DNA from: Sporothrix humicola
Lineage: Eukaryota; Ascomycota; Sordariomycetes; Ophiostomatales; Ophiostomataceae
Assembly (NCBI GenBank): GCA_021396245.1
Contig: WNYE01000047.1
Span: forward strand, 62,001-126,000
DNA: 64,000 bases
Direction: 5' to 3'
How positions within the stretch are numbered: position 1 is the first letter of the stretch; the number at the start of each line of letters is the position of its first letter. The notes under the pieces were generated by a model. The model was not told where the DNA came from. It made no database searches and saw only the letters and a list, made by a program, of their open reading frames with translations. The translations under genes were made by a program, and so were the position numbers. Positions 23,011 through 32,537 of this stretch are shown here, piece after piece.

Positions 23011-26000
23011 CTACTTTGCGTGATGCCGTCCCTTGGCCATTTTCTTGTCTTCCATCTCCTCCATATCCTTCTTTTTGTGGAAATGCGGCGCCAGCTCCGA
23101 CAGCCACTTGGGCTCAATGGGCAGGCACGAGCGCATGTATTCCTTGGTCGTCTGCACGAGCTCAAAGTAAATGACCATTCTCGCCGGCGGATCGGCGCCC
23201 ATCAGCACGGAACTCGGGTGGATGTAGACGGTCGTCGAGCTTTTTACCGTCCGATAGCTGCCACCGTCGCGCTGCATGCGCGCCGCATTGGGGAAGAAGC
23301 CGGCGGTCAGCGCGCGCTTGATGGGCACCATGTGCGACGCGCCGACAGACGACAGCTCGACCTCGACGCGCTCGCACAGCTTGGCGAGCTGTTCGCGGAC
23401 GTCGCGGGCTCTTGTCAGGCTGCGCTGCTGCAGGAAATTCTCCTTGGCCCAGATGGGCGAGTAGTCGGAGTCGACCCACTGGTTCCAAATATTCAAGAGG
23501 GTCAGGTGGTCGCCGCCTTCCTGCACGGTGAAGCGGGCGCGGGCGCTGTCGGCGTGGATCTTCTTGTCCTTGGGCCGGAAGAAGAGGGCCGACGCCTCGC
23601 TCAGCATCGAGACGATCGACAGCACCTCCTCGACACAGCCTTCTTTGCCGGCGGCGATGACGGCCTTGGCCAGCATGGGGTCCGTCGGGAACTCGGCCAT
23701 CTGGCGGCCGACCTTTGTGAGCTCGCCCTTGTGGTTGAGGGCCTGGAGGGCGAACAGCTGGTTGAGGGCGCCGATCAGGGCTTCGGTGGGCGGCGGGTCC
23801 ATGAACTCGAAATCGAGCAGCTCGTTGATGCCCAGGCTCTTGAGCTGGAGGACGACGCCGTTCAGGTTGGTTCGCAAAATTTCCGGGGTGGTGCTCTCGT
23901 CCATCTCGTTCATGTAGGCGTATTTGGTGTACAGCCGGAAACACTTGCCCGGGCCGACACGGCCAGCACGGCCGCTTCTCTGGTTGGCCGATGCGCGCGA
24001 ACATGGCACGACCACGAGATTGGACATGCCTGTGGCCGGGTTATAGACGTTTTCTTTCACATAACCCGGGTCAATCACGTAGACAATGCCGTCAATGGTC
24101 AGACTCGTCTCGGCAATGTTGGTGGCCAGGACGACCTTGCGCGCGTTTTCGGGCGTCGGCTCAAAGATTTTCGCTTGGAGTTCAGACGGCAGGTTCGCAT
24201 AGATGGGACACACTACCAGCTCCTTGACGCGGTTGCCGAGCTTGCGAGAGATTTCGCTAATTTGCAGCTCGGCCGCCTCGATCTCGTCCTGGCCCGTCAG
24301 AAACACCAGGATGTCGCCGCCCTTGGGCTGGGTAGTGTGGATCTGGAAGACGGTCGTGACGGCCGCCAGCAGGTAGTTTGCTTCGGGAGCGGGCGTATAA
24401 AAGATATCCACCGGATAGCGGCGGCCGGGGACGTTGAAAATGGGCGCGTTGTCGAAATACGTGGCAAACTTTTCGGCGTTCATTGTGGCCGACGAGATCA
24501 ACAGCTTGAGGTCGGGCCGTTCTCGGGCGAGATCCTTGACCAAGGCCAGCAAAATGTCGGTATGCACGGTCCGCTCGTGTGCCTCGTCGATCATAATGGC
24601 CGAGTAGCTCGACAGGTCGGGTTCTGTGAGAAACTCGCGCAGAAGCATGCCGTCCGTCATGTATTTGAGGATCGTCTTATCGCTCGTGCAGTCCTCAAAG
24701 CGGATGGCATAGCCGACCTCGGCGCCGACTTTGACGCCCATTTCGTCGGCAACGCGCGCAGCCACGCTCATCGCGGCGACACGGCGCGGCTGCGTGCAGC
24801 CCACTTTGAGGCCGTTCTTGGTGTAGCCGGCCTCGTGCAAATACTGGGGCAGCTGTGTCGTCTTGCCGCTGCCCGTCTCGCCGACAATCACCAAGATCTG
24901 GTGCTCTTCGAGCGCCGCCAGGAACTCGTCCCTATATTGATAAATGGGCAGCGACTTGCGTGTCTCCTGGATGGAGAGTTGGCGTTTTTCGGCTGCGTCG
25001 ATCTGGGCCTGCAAAAACTGCTGTTCTTTGGTGAGTGTCTTCCCATCACCCTCCCCCGCCATCCGCGAGTCCAGCGACCACTGGATGTACTGGTCCTGGT
25101 CCAGGATGTAGTCGTACTCGCCGCCGTCGACGCGCTCGCGGCTGGCAATCTGTGCTTTTGCTTTTGTGGCCTGCTCGCGCTCCCAGTCGTCGTACTCGGT
25201 CGTGTGCTTCTCGTTGCCGTACGCGTCCTTTTCGACGTATCGCTTGTAGAGCGCGTCCTCCTTGCGCTGCCGGTCGATCTTTCCCTTTTCCGTAATGTAG
25301 TCCTCGGGCATCGTGTAGCCGTCGCGGTGGTCGTCAATCCGCAGGCGTTCTTCCGCCAGCCTCAGGATTTCGCGGTTCTTTGCAAACTCGGCCCGTTCCT
25401 TTTCGGTCAGAGGAACACCACTCCTCAATTCTTCCGTCTCTTCCGCCACCTGCCGCCTCAGCAGGGCCAGCCGTTCCGTCTCGCGCTTCTTGAGGTACTC
25501 CTGGCGGGCACGCTGCCGCAGTTCCGGCATGGCTTCGCTGCGTTCCTTGGCGTCGTCGGCCAGGTGTCGTCCCGAAGAACGAGAGCTGTCTTTGTCCTTC
25601 TTGGACCGCCCGTCGTCTCTCGCTTTGAGTCGCTCGGCAAAGGCTTCCCGCTCAGCACGGTCGCGCTGGGCCGCCAGCTCCTCGCGCGTCCCCTCGGACA
25701 AGTCTGCGTCGTCGATGTCGTCGCCTCTCGGGGTTGGTTTCGAGGTCTCTTTATCTTTGTCTTTCTCCTCCTTCTCATCCTCTCGGTCTGGATTTTGAAA
25801 CGTCCGGTGGCTCAGCTTCAGACGCTTCGGTGCCGACTCTTGAAAGTCTTCTGCCGGACCGGCATCACCTTCGTCGGACGGTGCCTCCTCGTCGCCCCAA
25901 CGGTCGTCAAAGTCTTTGCTTCGATCTCTGTCGTCCCGGTCGCGCTCGCTGCGTCGGCTCGTCTTGGCGCGGCTGCTGTAGGATTTGGTCGTGCTCTTTC

Positions 26001-26214
26001 GGGGCGATCGTGACCGTGATCGTGACCGGCGGCGGTGTCTGTCGTCTCTGTCTCGTCGAATGTCGTGGTCTTTTGTTCTGTCTCGATCTTTTCTATCTCT
26101 CACCCCATCTCTGTCTCTGCCCTCTCTGTGCCGGCTCTTGCGATCGCGATCCTTTGCCGGCACATCCTCTTCCTCGCCGCCCATGTCGACAAATGCGTAT
26201 CGTTTGGACGCCAT
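23011..26214 (-). CDS. PRP2: Spliceosomal DEAH-box RNA helicase Prp2/DHX16
   Basis: Single-exon gene, 1067 residues. Prp2/DHX16 is the ATPase that activates the assembled spliceosome before the first splicing step. Residues 1-130 are RS/RD-rich; 180-420 is a charged helical N-terminal region including EYDYILDQDQYIQW, which is typical of DHX16. The helicase core shows GETGSGKT 445-452, DEAH 543-546, SAT 575-577 and QRSGRAGR 745-752. The winged-helix, ratchet and OB-fold parts follow, ending in a Lys/Glu-rich tail. The N-terminal region and EYxYxxDxxQ motif separate it from Prp16, Prp22 and Prp43. The ATG at 26214 is followed directly by conserved-looking sequence (SKRYAFVDMG). It is divergently placed from the ER DnaJ gene. 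Confidence 0.94.
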   Translation of the reverse strand: MASKRYAFVDMGGEEEDVPAKDRDRKSRHREGRDRDGVRDRKDRDRTKDHDIRRDRDDRHRRRSRSRSRSPRKSTTKSYSSRAKTSRRSERDRDDRDRSKDFDDRWGDEEAPSDEGDAGPAEDFQESAPKRLKLSHRTFQNPDREDEKEEKDKDKETSKPTPRGDDIDDADLSEGTREELAAQRDRAEREAFAERLKARDDGRSKKDKDSSRSSGRHLADDAKERSEAMPELRQRARQEYLKKRETERLALLRRQVAEETEELRSGVPLTEKERAEFAKNREILRLAEERLRIDDHRDGYTMPEDYITEKGKIDRQRKEDALYKRYVEKDAYGNEKHTTEYDDWEREQATKAKAQIASRERVDGGEYDYILDQDQYIQWSLDSRMAGEGDGKTLTKEQQFLQAQIDAAEKRQLSIQETRKSLPIYQYRDEFLAALEEHQILVIVGETGSGKTTQLPQYLHEAGYTKNGLKVGCTQPRRVAAMSVAARVADEMGVKVGAEVGYAIRFEDCTSDKTILKYMTDGMLLREFLTEPDLSSYSAIMIDEAHERTVHTDILLALVKDLARERPDLKLLISSATMNAEKFATYFDNAPIFNVPGRRYPVDIFYTPAPEANYLLAAVTTVFQIHTTQPKGGDILVFLTGQDEIEAAELQISEISRKLGNRVKELVVCPIYANLPSELQAKIFEPTPENARKVVLATNIAETSLTIDGIVYVIDPGYVKENVYNPATGMSNLVVVPCSRASANQRSGRAGRVGPGKCFRLYTKYAYMNEMDESTTPEILRTNLNGVVLQLKSLGINELLDFEFMDPPPTEALIGALNQLFALQALNHKGELTKVGRQMAEFPTDPMLAKAVIAAGKEGCVEEVLSIVSMLSEASALFFRPKDKKIHADSARARFTVQEGGDHLTLLNIWNQWVDSDYSPIWAKENFLQQRSLTRARDVREQLAKLCERVEVELSSVGASHMVPIKRALTAGFFPNAARMQRDGGSYRTVKSSTTVYIHPSSVLMGADPPARMVIYFELVQTTKEYMRSCLPIEPKWLSELAPHFHKKKDMEEMEDKKMAKGRHHAK

Positions 26215-26376
26215 CGTGGAAGTGAGCGACGTGTCGTCGAGTCGTCGAGTCGTCGATTCGGGTCGTCTGTGTGGACGAATTGTTGTAAAGGCCGAAACAG
26301 TGGACGTGGAAGCACTGTAGCAGTTGAGGTCAACAGCAGTGACTGCAGCTAGTCGCGCCTGCCTACGATGTCCAGT

Positions 26377-26543
26377 CTTATCGATAACGCAAAATTATTT
26401 CGCCGGGACCACTAAAGAGCTCCCAAATAAAAGTGGGTCTCGACGCGCATGAACGTTTAACGTGAACGTGGCAGCGCGGTCGTACCTGCCGTGCCTGCGT
26501 GCGATAAGGATAAGGAGGTCCCCGATTAATTGCCACTGATAAC
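26377..26543. promoter_or_regulatory. GATA-motif cluster between PRP2 and SCJ1
   Basis: Four or five GATA sites lie in the divergent promoter: the palindrome-like CTTATCGATAAC at 26377, two adjacent GATAAG at 26503 and 26509, and TGATAAC at 26537. GATA factors (AreA/Nit2, White-collar or iron regulators) bind HGATAR. Whether these sites work is inference. Confidence 0.4.
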
Positions 26544-26946
26544 AGAGAACACTTGTGCTTTTTGGCTTTTGGCGATTAGGATTAGGTGGCTACAGCTGTC
26601 TCTTGCCCCTGTCTGCTTGCATTTCCAATTGCCTTGCCTTGCCTTGCCTTCGACTTCGACTTCAACCTCACTCTTGTGATTTCTTGATTTCTTGAATTCC
26701 TACTTGAATCTCGGAAGGTCGTCGTTGTTGCTTTTTACTTTTTCTTTTCCTTCGTGTCTCTCTTTAATTCTTTTCTTTCCCACTCTCTTTTGCACTGGGC
26801 CCTTTTCTGTTCTTGCGTTTCGTCCTTTCTTCGATCTCGCCGATCTCGACTTCTACATCTCGACTTCGATTCGACTTTCAACAAACGACAGTTCTCCTGT
26901 GATACCCCTTCTTCTCTCTCCGATCTCGACTCCTCACCCCCTCACG

Positions 26947-28274
26947 ATGAGGGTCTTTACCAATGCAGTACTCCTGGTACTGTTCTCGATATTACACTTT
27001 GTCCTTGGCGCAGAAGATTTCTACAAAGTCCTGGGCATAAAACGAGACGCCGGCGACCGCGAGATCAAGTCGGCATACCGCCAGCTGTCCAAGAAATACC
27101 ATCCCGACAAGAATCCGTAAGTCCTGCGACCCTGCGTAGCAGGCAGATGTACCCTTCGATGTGAACTTCATACTAACGACTTAGTGGCGACGAAACTGCA
27201 AAAGACAAGTTTGTCGAAGTCTCCGAAGCCTACGAGGCGCTGTCCGACCCCAAGACCCGCAAGATCTACGACCAGCACGGCCACGAGGGTTTGAAGAGAC
27301 ACCAGCAGCAGGGCGGCGGCGGCGGGCACCACGACCCCTTTGACGTGTTTAGCCGCTTCTTTGGCGGCGGCGGCCACTTTGGCCAGGCGAGCGAGCGGCG
27401 GGGCCCCAACCTGGAGCTCAAGGTGCAGATCTCGCTGCGCGACTTTTACAACGGCCAGACCGTCGAGTTCCACTGGGACAAGCAGGAAATCTGCGACCAC
27501 TGCGACGGCACGGGCGCCGCCGACAAGCACGTGGACACGTGCGACAAGTGCCAGGGACGCGGCATCGTGATCCAGAAGCACCAGCTCGCGCCCGGCATGT
27601 TCCAGCAGGTGCAGATGCACTGTGACCGCTGCGGCGGCCGCGGCAAGTCGATCAAGCACGTGTGCCCCGTCTGCCAGGGCCAGCGCGTCGTGCGGCGGCC
27701 GACGCCCGTGTCCGTCACGATCCAGCGCGGCATCGCCAAAGACGCGCGCATTGTCTACGAGAACGAGGCCGACGCCAGTCCCGACTACGTGGCCGGCGAC
27801 CTGATTGTGTCGCTGGGCGAGAAGGAGCCCGCGCCCGAGGACAATCCTGATAATGTGGACGGCGCCAACTTCCGCCGGCGCGGCAACGATTTGTTCTGGA
27901 AGGAGGTCATCTCCCTCAGAGAAGCGTGGATGGGCGACTGGACGCGCAACCTGACCCACCTCGACGGCCATATTGTCGAACTGAAACGCGAACGCGGGCA
28001 GGTCGTCCAGCCCGGCCACGTCGACACGGTCGCCGGCGAGGGCATGCCCATCTGGCACGAGGACGGCGACAGCGTGTACCACAAGACCGAGTTTGGCAAC
28101 CTGTACGTCGAGTACGCCGTCGTGCTGCCCGACCAGATGGAGTCGGGCATGGAGAAGGAGTTTTGGAGCCTGTGGCAAAAGTGGCGCGGCAAGATCGGCG
28201 TCGACCTGCACAAGGACAGCGGCCGGCCCGACCGGCCAACAGAGGCGGAGACGCCTTTGCACGAGGAGTTATAG
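26947..28274 (+). CDS. SCJ1: ER-luminal DnaJ co-chaperone (Scj1-type, class I Hsp40)
   Basis: Two exons (26947-27116, 27185-28274), 68-bp intron with ACTAAC branch point; 419 residues. It stimulates the ER Hsp70 Kar2/BiP in folding and ER-associated degradation. Residues 1-21 are a signal peptide, the J domain follows with HPD at 52-54, then a Gly/His-rich linker, then four CxxCxGxG-type zinc motifs between about 160 and 223, and a C-terminal substrate-binding part. The protein ends in HEEL, a variant of the HDEL/KDEL retrieval signal, which fixes the ER location. The last zinc motif reads CPVCQGQR, so its second Gly is missing. It shares a 730-bp divergent promoter with PRP2. Confidence 0.93.
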
Positions 28275-28462
28275 ACAGTTCACAGTTCAGTTTTGGGTAT
28301 GGAAGCGTATTGATAGAGGGTGTAGACGATGTCCATCCATGATTTAGTTTAGCGATAGGTAATGATAGAGAAATGAAAACAGTTAAAGTATCTGGCTTGC
28401 TTGAAAATCTCCGAGTCCCCAGCATGTTTAATTAGAGTTAAAACGCCCGGCACTTCCAAGAC

Positions 28463-30196
28463 CTACAAGACCCGGACGGGAAATCCCAGCTCCCGCTCAA
28501 TGTCCTCCAGGAGGTACGCCATGGGCGTCACATAGGTCGTGTCGAGGGCGAACATGCCTGTACCACTAGTCAGCATGCCGCCGACACGACCATCGAGGTC
28601 AAAGACGACGGCACCAGAGTCGCCCTCGGCCGCAAACACATTCTCCAGCGGCCGGTATTTGTCGTAGCGGGCGAAACTAATATGGACCAACGTCCACTCG
28701 AGGCTGTCGACTTCAATCCCGCCAGCGTACGTCCGGTGGTACGTTTCCAGGTCCAGGGCGATGCCAGCAGTCAAGCCGCTAGTCCGTCCGTCTTTGACCA
28801 AGACCAGCCGTTCTCCGTCCTTTCTGTCGTCCTTGATCTCCGCCAAGGGGATCGTGCCGCTCAGCCTCAGGAGACCGTCACTGGGCGTGCTGAAAGCAGT
28901 TTTTGAGTCTTCTAGTACTGCATTGACAGTGCCTATGATATTCGAGGCGTACGTGCCCCTGTCCAGGGCAGCAACGTTGTGAAAGTCGAAGCCGTCGGGG
29001 AACTTGCGGCGATCTAGCTTCACCAGGGCATAGTCCCTCATGTATTTCGACTGGAACTGGCCGGGCTGGTTATGGTCGTTGCCTTTGACCCCGATACTGG
29101 GGGAGCACGCAACGCGGCCAATGACTCTGTTAGTCCTGTCATCGTCCGACTTTTGAAGAGCAACAAGTCTGTCGCGCATGTCCTTGGCCCATTCCAGCTT
29201 CATCTGATCAACAATGGTGGCTGGGTCGGCTGGGTCCACGTACCGGTGGACTCCGTCGACCATCTCCTGCAGCGTGGTCGCCATGCGCTCTGCTGTCTCG
29301 ATTGCCGTTTTCAGGCCTGTATCAGCCGGCATGATGATGCTCGGCGTGTCGTCGTCGTCGTCGTTGTCGTCGTTGTCGGCCTTCTCCTTGGGATACGCGA
29401 CGTGACGGCAAGTCAATGCCCAGACAGGTTCGTCGGCAGTTCTCGTTCCCGTGCCGTCGGCTGGCCCCAAAAAGAGACCCAAAGTCCCTTCCTGTGTCGG
29501 CCGGCCCTTGGGCGAGATGCCGTTTCCGATCCAAGGTGACAAGGCCCGCTCTATTTTGATTTCATCTTCATCCTGCCGCATACGACGGAAACCACGACTC
29601 GGCAAAATGAACGGTCCGCCAACGTTAACAGTATCAGCATCAACGTTGACAGCATCAACATCACCGGCCAGAACGTGCTCCGTCTTGCGCAGCTCGCACT
29701 CGACATCGCCGAGGCCGTGGCTCTGCAGAAGGCCGTGCGTCAGTCGCAGAGCCCGGGCAATCGTCGGCCAGGCGAGGCCGGCGGCCGCTTCGCTGCTGAC
29801 GCCAACCAGCAGAGTGACGCGTCGGGGCGGCACTTTTTGCTTCTTATTTTGCTGTTGAAGACCCAGACGCGCGGGCGTGATGGCGTGAAAGTCGATGCCG
29901 CCAAGGGTTGCCAGCGCGTGCTTGAGCATCTGTCGGAACTCTTGGAGTGGCCAAACGTCGCGTAAAGGGTGGTCGCCCACCGGGCCAACCCACATCGACC
30001 GTCTCGGCTTGCCCTCGTCACCTGCGTAACCTCCCGCTCTGTAGACAGCGGTGTCAGGGCCCCAGTGTCTCAATCCGGACGAGGAGCGGCCCAGCAGAAC
30101 GGGCCGCGATGGCAACCATTCGTAGTAGCGTGCAGCCTCTGCATCACTGGGTTCTGTGAGATGGGGGAGGACATCTGGTGGCGGCGGCTCATCCAT
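28463..30196 (-). CDS. Trypsin-like (PA-clan) serine protease-like protein, no signal peptide
   Basis: Single exon, 577 residues from the ATG at 30196; the frame extends upstream only from a TTG. The first 220 residues have no known fold to me. The second half carries a plausible catalytic triad: His265 in LTCRHVAYP, Asp388 in RDYALVKLD and Ser527 in EGDSGAVVFD, plus GRTSGLTAG near 470-480, a motif seen in fungal trypsin-like proteins. An acidic insert (DDNDDDDD) follows the His. There is no signal peptide or membrane segment, so it should be intracellular. Proteins of this kind are common in filamentous fungi as lineage-specific families of unknown substrate. Tail-to-tail with SCJ1. Confidence 0.75.
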   Translation of the reverse strand: MDEPPPPDVLPHLTEPSDAEAARYYEWLPSRPVLLGRSSSGLRHWGPDTAVYRAGGYAGDEGKPRRSMWVGPVGDHPLRDVWPLQEFRQMLKHALATLGGIDFHAITPARLGLQQQNKKQKVPPRRVTLLVGVSSEAAAGLAWPTIARALRLTHGLLQSHGLGDVECELRKTEHVLAGDVDAVNVDADTVNVGGPFILPSRGFRRMRQDEDEIKIERALSPWIGNGISPKGRPTQEGTLGLFLGPADGTGTRTADEPVWALTCRHVAYPKEKADNDDNDDDDDTPSIIMPADTGLKTAIETAERMATTLQEMVDGVHRYVDPADPATIVDQMKLEWAKDMRDRLVALQKSDDDRTNRVIGRVACSPSIGVKGNDHNQPGQFQSKYMRDYALVKLDRRKFPDGFDFHNVAALDRGTYASNIIGTVNAVLEDSKTAFSTPSDGLLRLSGTIPLAEIKDDRKDGERLVLVKDGRTSGLTAGIALDLETYHRTYAGGIEVDSLEWTLVHISFARYDKYRPLENVFAAEGDSGAVVFDLDGRVGGMLTSGTGMFALDTTYVTPMAYLLEDIERELGFPVRVL

Positions 30197-30680
30197 GATT
30201 GCTGGCGATGGGAGACAAGCAGCGCCGATGGACTTGCATCGTAAAGAAGGGAAAAAAGAAAATTCTCTGTCGGCTGACAAAATTAAAAGGGGAGATTCGG
30301 TCCAAGCAGAGCGACGTCGTTGCTCAAGTCAAATAAGTGTGGTTGTTGTCGAAGGGTAACGAGAACAAAATAAATAAAGAAGACGGACGTCTACAAAAAA
30401 ACAACCTAAAATAAACACATACTTAGTCAGCGGGCCCTTGAGTGTCTTGTGCACCCTGTCGAGCCATAAAGCCCCTGTAAGGCCGCTAAAGGTCGCTAAA
30501 GGCCAGGGCGTTAGTAAGGCCTGTAACCACTAAAGATTAAGAGGCCTAGGTGCTGTACCGGAAGCCAGGGCGCTATTACCCGTCAATGAATCAATTGACC
30601 GGATGTCGTCAATGATTATTTTACTGTATCTCGCCACCAAATTGAATATCGATATATATTATTGACCTTTGAAAGGCGTA

Positions 30681-30909
30681 TGTAAGATACACGTTGTAAA
30701 GACTTTTGGCCGTTGTTGACTTTGTTAGTTGTAAGCGCTGCTGGGCTGTTGGCTGTAGTTGTCGAGGAATAGGTGTGCGAATAGTCGAAAATTCAACGTG
30801 CAAATAGACGAAAACCCAACGTGCGAATAGGGTGCTTTAAATAGTAGAGTTGCTTTTAGAAGACAGGAAGTCGTGTAAGATAGGCGGTGGTTTTAGATAG
30901 TATCTTACA
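30681..30909. mobile_element. Probable solo LTR (or short inverted-repeat element), 229 bp
   Basis: The element starts TGTAAGATAC and ends GTATCTTACA, an exact 10-bp inverted terminal match of the TG..CA type found in copia/gypsy LTRs. Inside are two 23-bp tandem copies (30775-30797, 30798-30820) plus a partial third, and a TATA-like TTTAAATA at 30836, as expected of an LTR promoter. A direct repeat of GTGTAAGATA occurs at about 30873. Flanking 5-mers (GCGTA left, ATATA right) do not match, so no target-site duplication is seen. No retrotransposon coding sequence is nearby. A MITE is the alternative. Confidence 0.55.
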
Positions 30910-31286
30910 ATATACATCGTATTCGACCGACATTTCAAGTATTCACTTATCTTTTCGTTTTAACTCTACTTTAATATAATTTTTTGTTTATTCTTCTATT
31001 TTTCTTGGCAATTTTTTTTTTTTTTAAAAAAAAAAGAACACCAATAGCATTTAGTTTCAGAAAATCTGCAACATTGAAATACACAAACACTTTACATTCA
31101 ACAGTGTTATTTAATGAAATCGATTTCTATTAATGTATACATCATAACGCTTTTGAATAACAATATTGGAGCCGACTGCTCTCGTTCGTTCTTTGAGTCG
31201 TAGCCAATGCTTTCAGGCCAAGTCAAGACCAGTCATAATCTGTCACATGCTCCTTTCTTCGTCTCATCTTCCTGCTACGCACCATT
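30910..31286. other. AT-rich spacer downstream of the desaturase
   Basis: Contains a T14/A10 run at 31011-31035 able to fold as a hairpin, and AT-rich sequence. No gene seen; probably includes the desaturase 3' untranslated region. The similar spacer 30197-30680 on the other side of the LTR holds the protease leader and no gene. Confidence 0.55.
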
Positions 31287-32537
31287 TTATGCCTGCACCT
31301 CGTTCTCGGTCCACTCGGCCACCTTGGCGCCCCCGACCAGCCGGCCGCCCGTCTTGCGCTTGACGCGGCACTGCAGCCCGACGTTCTCGTCCCAGATGAA
31401 GCGCCAGATGACGTAGGTCCAGCTGACGTGGTGGGGCAGGCTGTCGTAGAACTCGGGGGCGGTGGCCCGGAGCTTCTCGAGGCGGGTCCAGGGGACGGCG
31501 GGGAAGTCGTGGTGCTCGTTGTGGTAGCCGACGTTGTAGGCAAAGATGTTGAGGGGGCCGTAATAACTATAAGTCTCGGGGATGGGGATGTTGTTGGTGG
31601 GGTCTTTCTGTTCCGGAGTGACGGTGTCGTAGACATAGTGCTCGGCGATAAAGTGGCCCGCCAAGGGGTGCAGCGAGCCTGCGAGGAAGGAAGACAACAG
31701 GAGGTACAGCAGCGGCTGGATGCCAAACGACTTGACCAGGACATAGTCGAACAGGCCCTGGACGGCGACGTTGAGGGCGTGGATTTTCGTAAAGGGGATG
31801 CGCATGACGGCCATGGGCCGCAGGGCATAGAAGAAGATCTGGAACGTGCAGAAAAAGGCCTTGCCCAGGATCGAGTCGAGGACAATCACCTCGGCGGCGG
31901 TCGGCAGGTCCGTGTCGAGGCCGTCGACGCCCAGGGACTTGTGGTGCGTCAGGTGGTAGGGCCGGAACGAGGCACTGTAGGGAATGCCAATGGGCAGGTT
32001 GGCCAGGATGGCGAGCAGCCGGTTGGCGAGCGGCGAGCGGAAGGCCAGGTTGTGCGAGATCTCGTGGATGGCCAGAAACAGGTTCTGGTTGGCCGTGGCG
32101 CCAAAAACATAGGCCACCACCCAAAAAGGCCAACTGAAGAAGCCATAGCCGGCCTGGGCGAGGGCAATGCCCAAGAAGATCTGGAGAGAGACCACACCGA
32201 AGACGACATACTTTGTCAGGGGCTCCGGTCCGCACAGCTTTGTGACTTCGGGGTGCGCCTTGATGATGGCCAGCCGGCGTGTGCGGTGCGGCTCCTCGGT
32301 GTATGTCCAGAAGAAGTCCTTGTACTTGGGTTGCGACTCGATGGGGTTTGTCGCGGCGCTGTTCGGTTCGGTCGTTGCTCCATTGGCGTGGCCATTTGTC
32401 TTGCCATTCGCCTTTCCATTTGTCTGGCCGTTTGCTTTTGGCTCGACTTCGACGGCCGTGGCCTTGATTCTTGCTGTGACGCCGTTGCCGTTGGCGTGCA
32501 CCGACGATGTTGTCGCCGGAGAGGCGGTCAACGCCAT
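31287..32537 (-). CDS. Sphingolipid delta-4 desaturase (dihydroceramide desaturase)
   Basis: Single exon, 416 residues. It introduces the 4,5-trans double bond into dihydroceramide in the ER, a step on the route to glucosylceramide in filamentous fungi. After a Asn/Gly/Lys-rich N-terminal extension of about 65 residues comes the family start (YKDFFWTYTEEPH), then membrane spans and three His boxes: HEISH 158-162, HLTHH 195-199 and HNEHH 339-343, which bind the di-iron centre. The C-terminus is short and basic. The N-terminal extension with repeated NGxxNG units is longer than in animal DEGS1 and probably disordered. The ATG at 32537 is the first in frame. Confidence 0.94.
   Translation of the reverse strand: MALTASPATTSSVHANGNGVTARIKATAVEVEPKANGQTNGKANGKTNGHANGATTEPNSAATNPIESQPKYKDFFWTYTEEPHRTRRLAIIKAHPEVTKLCGPEPLTKYVVFGVVSLQIFLGIALAQAGYGFFSWPFWVVAYVFGATANQNLFLAIHEISHNLAFRSPLANRLLAILANLPIGIPYSASFRPYHLTHHKSLGVDGLDTDLPTAAEVIVLDSILGKAFFCTFQIFFYALRPMAVMRIPFTKIHALNVAVQGLFDYVLVKSFGIQPLLYLLLSSFLAGSLHPLAGHFIAEHYVYDTVTPEQKDPTNNIPIPETYSYYGPLNIFAYNVGYHNEHHDFPAVPWTRLEKLRATAPEFYDSLPHHVSWTYVIWRFIWDENVGLQCRVKRKTGGRLVGGAKVAEWTENEVQA

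Noticed and set aside
22870..26013. 1047-codon plus-strand open frame opposite PRP2
   Set aside because: It is the mirror of the helicase gene; GC-rich third positions open the antisense frame. Its translation has no family motifs.
30197..30280. N-terminal extension of the trypsin-like protein
   Set aside because: It begins at TTG; the first ATG at 30196 starts a plausible protein.
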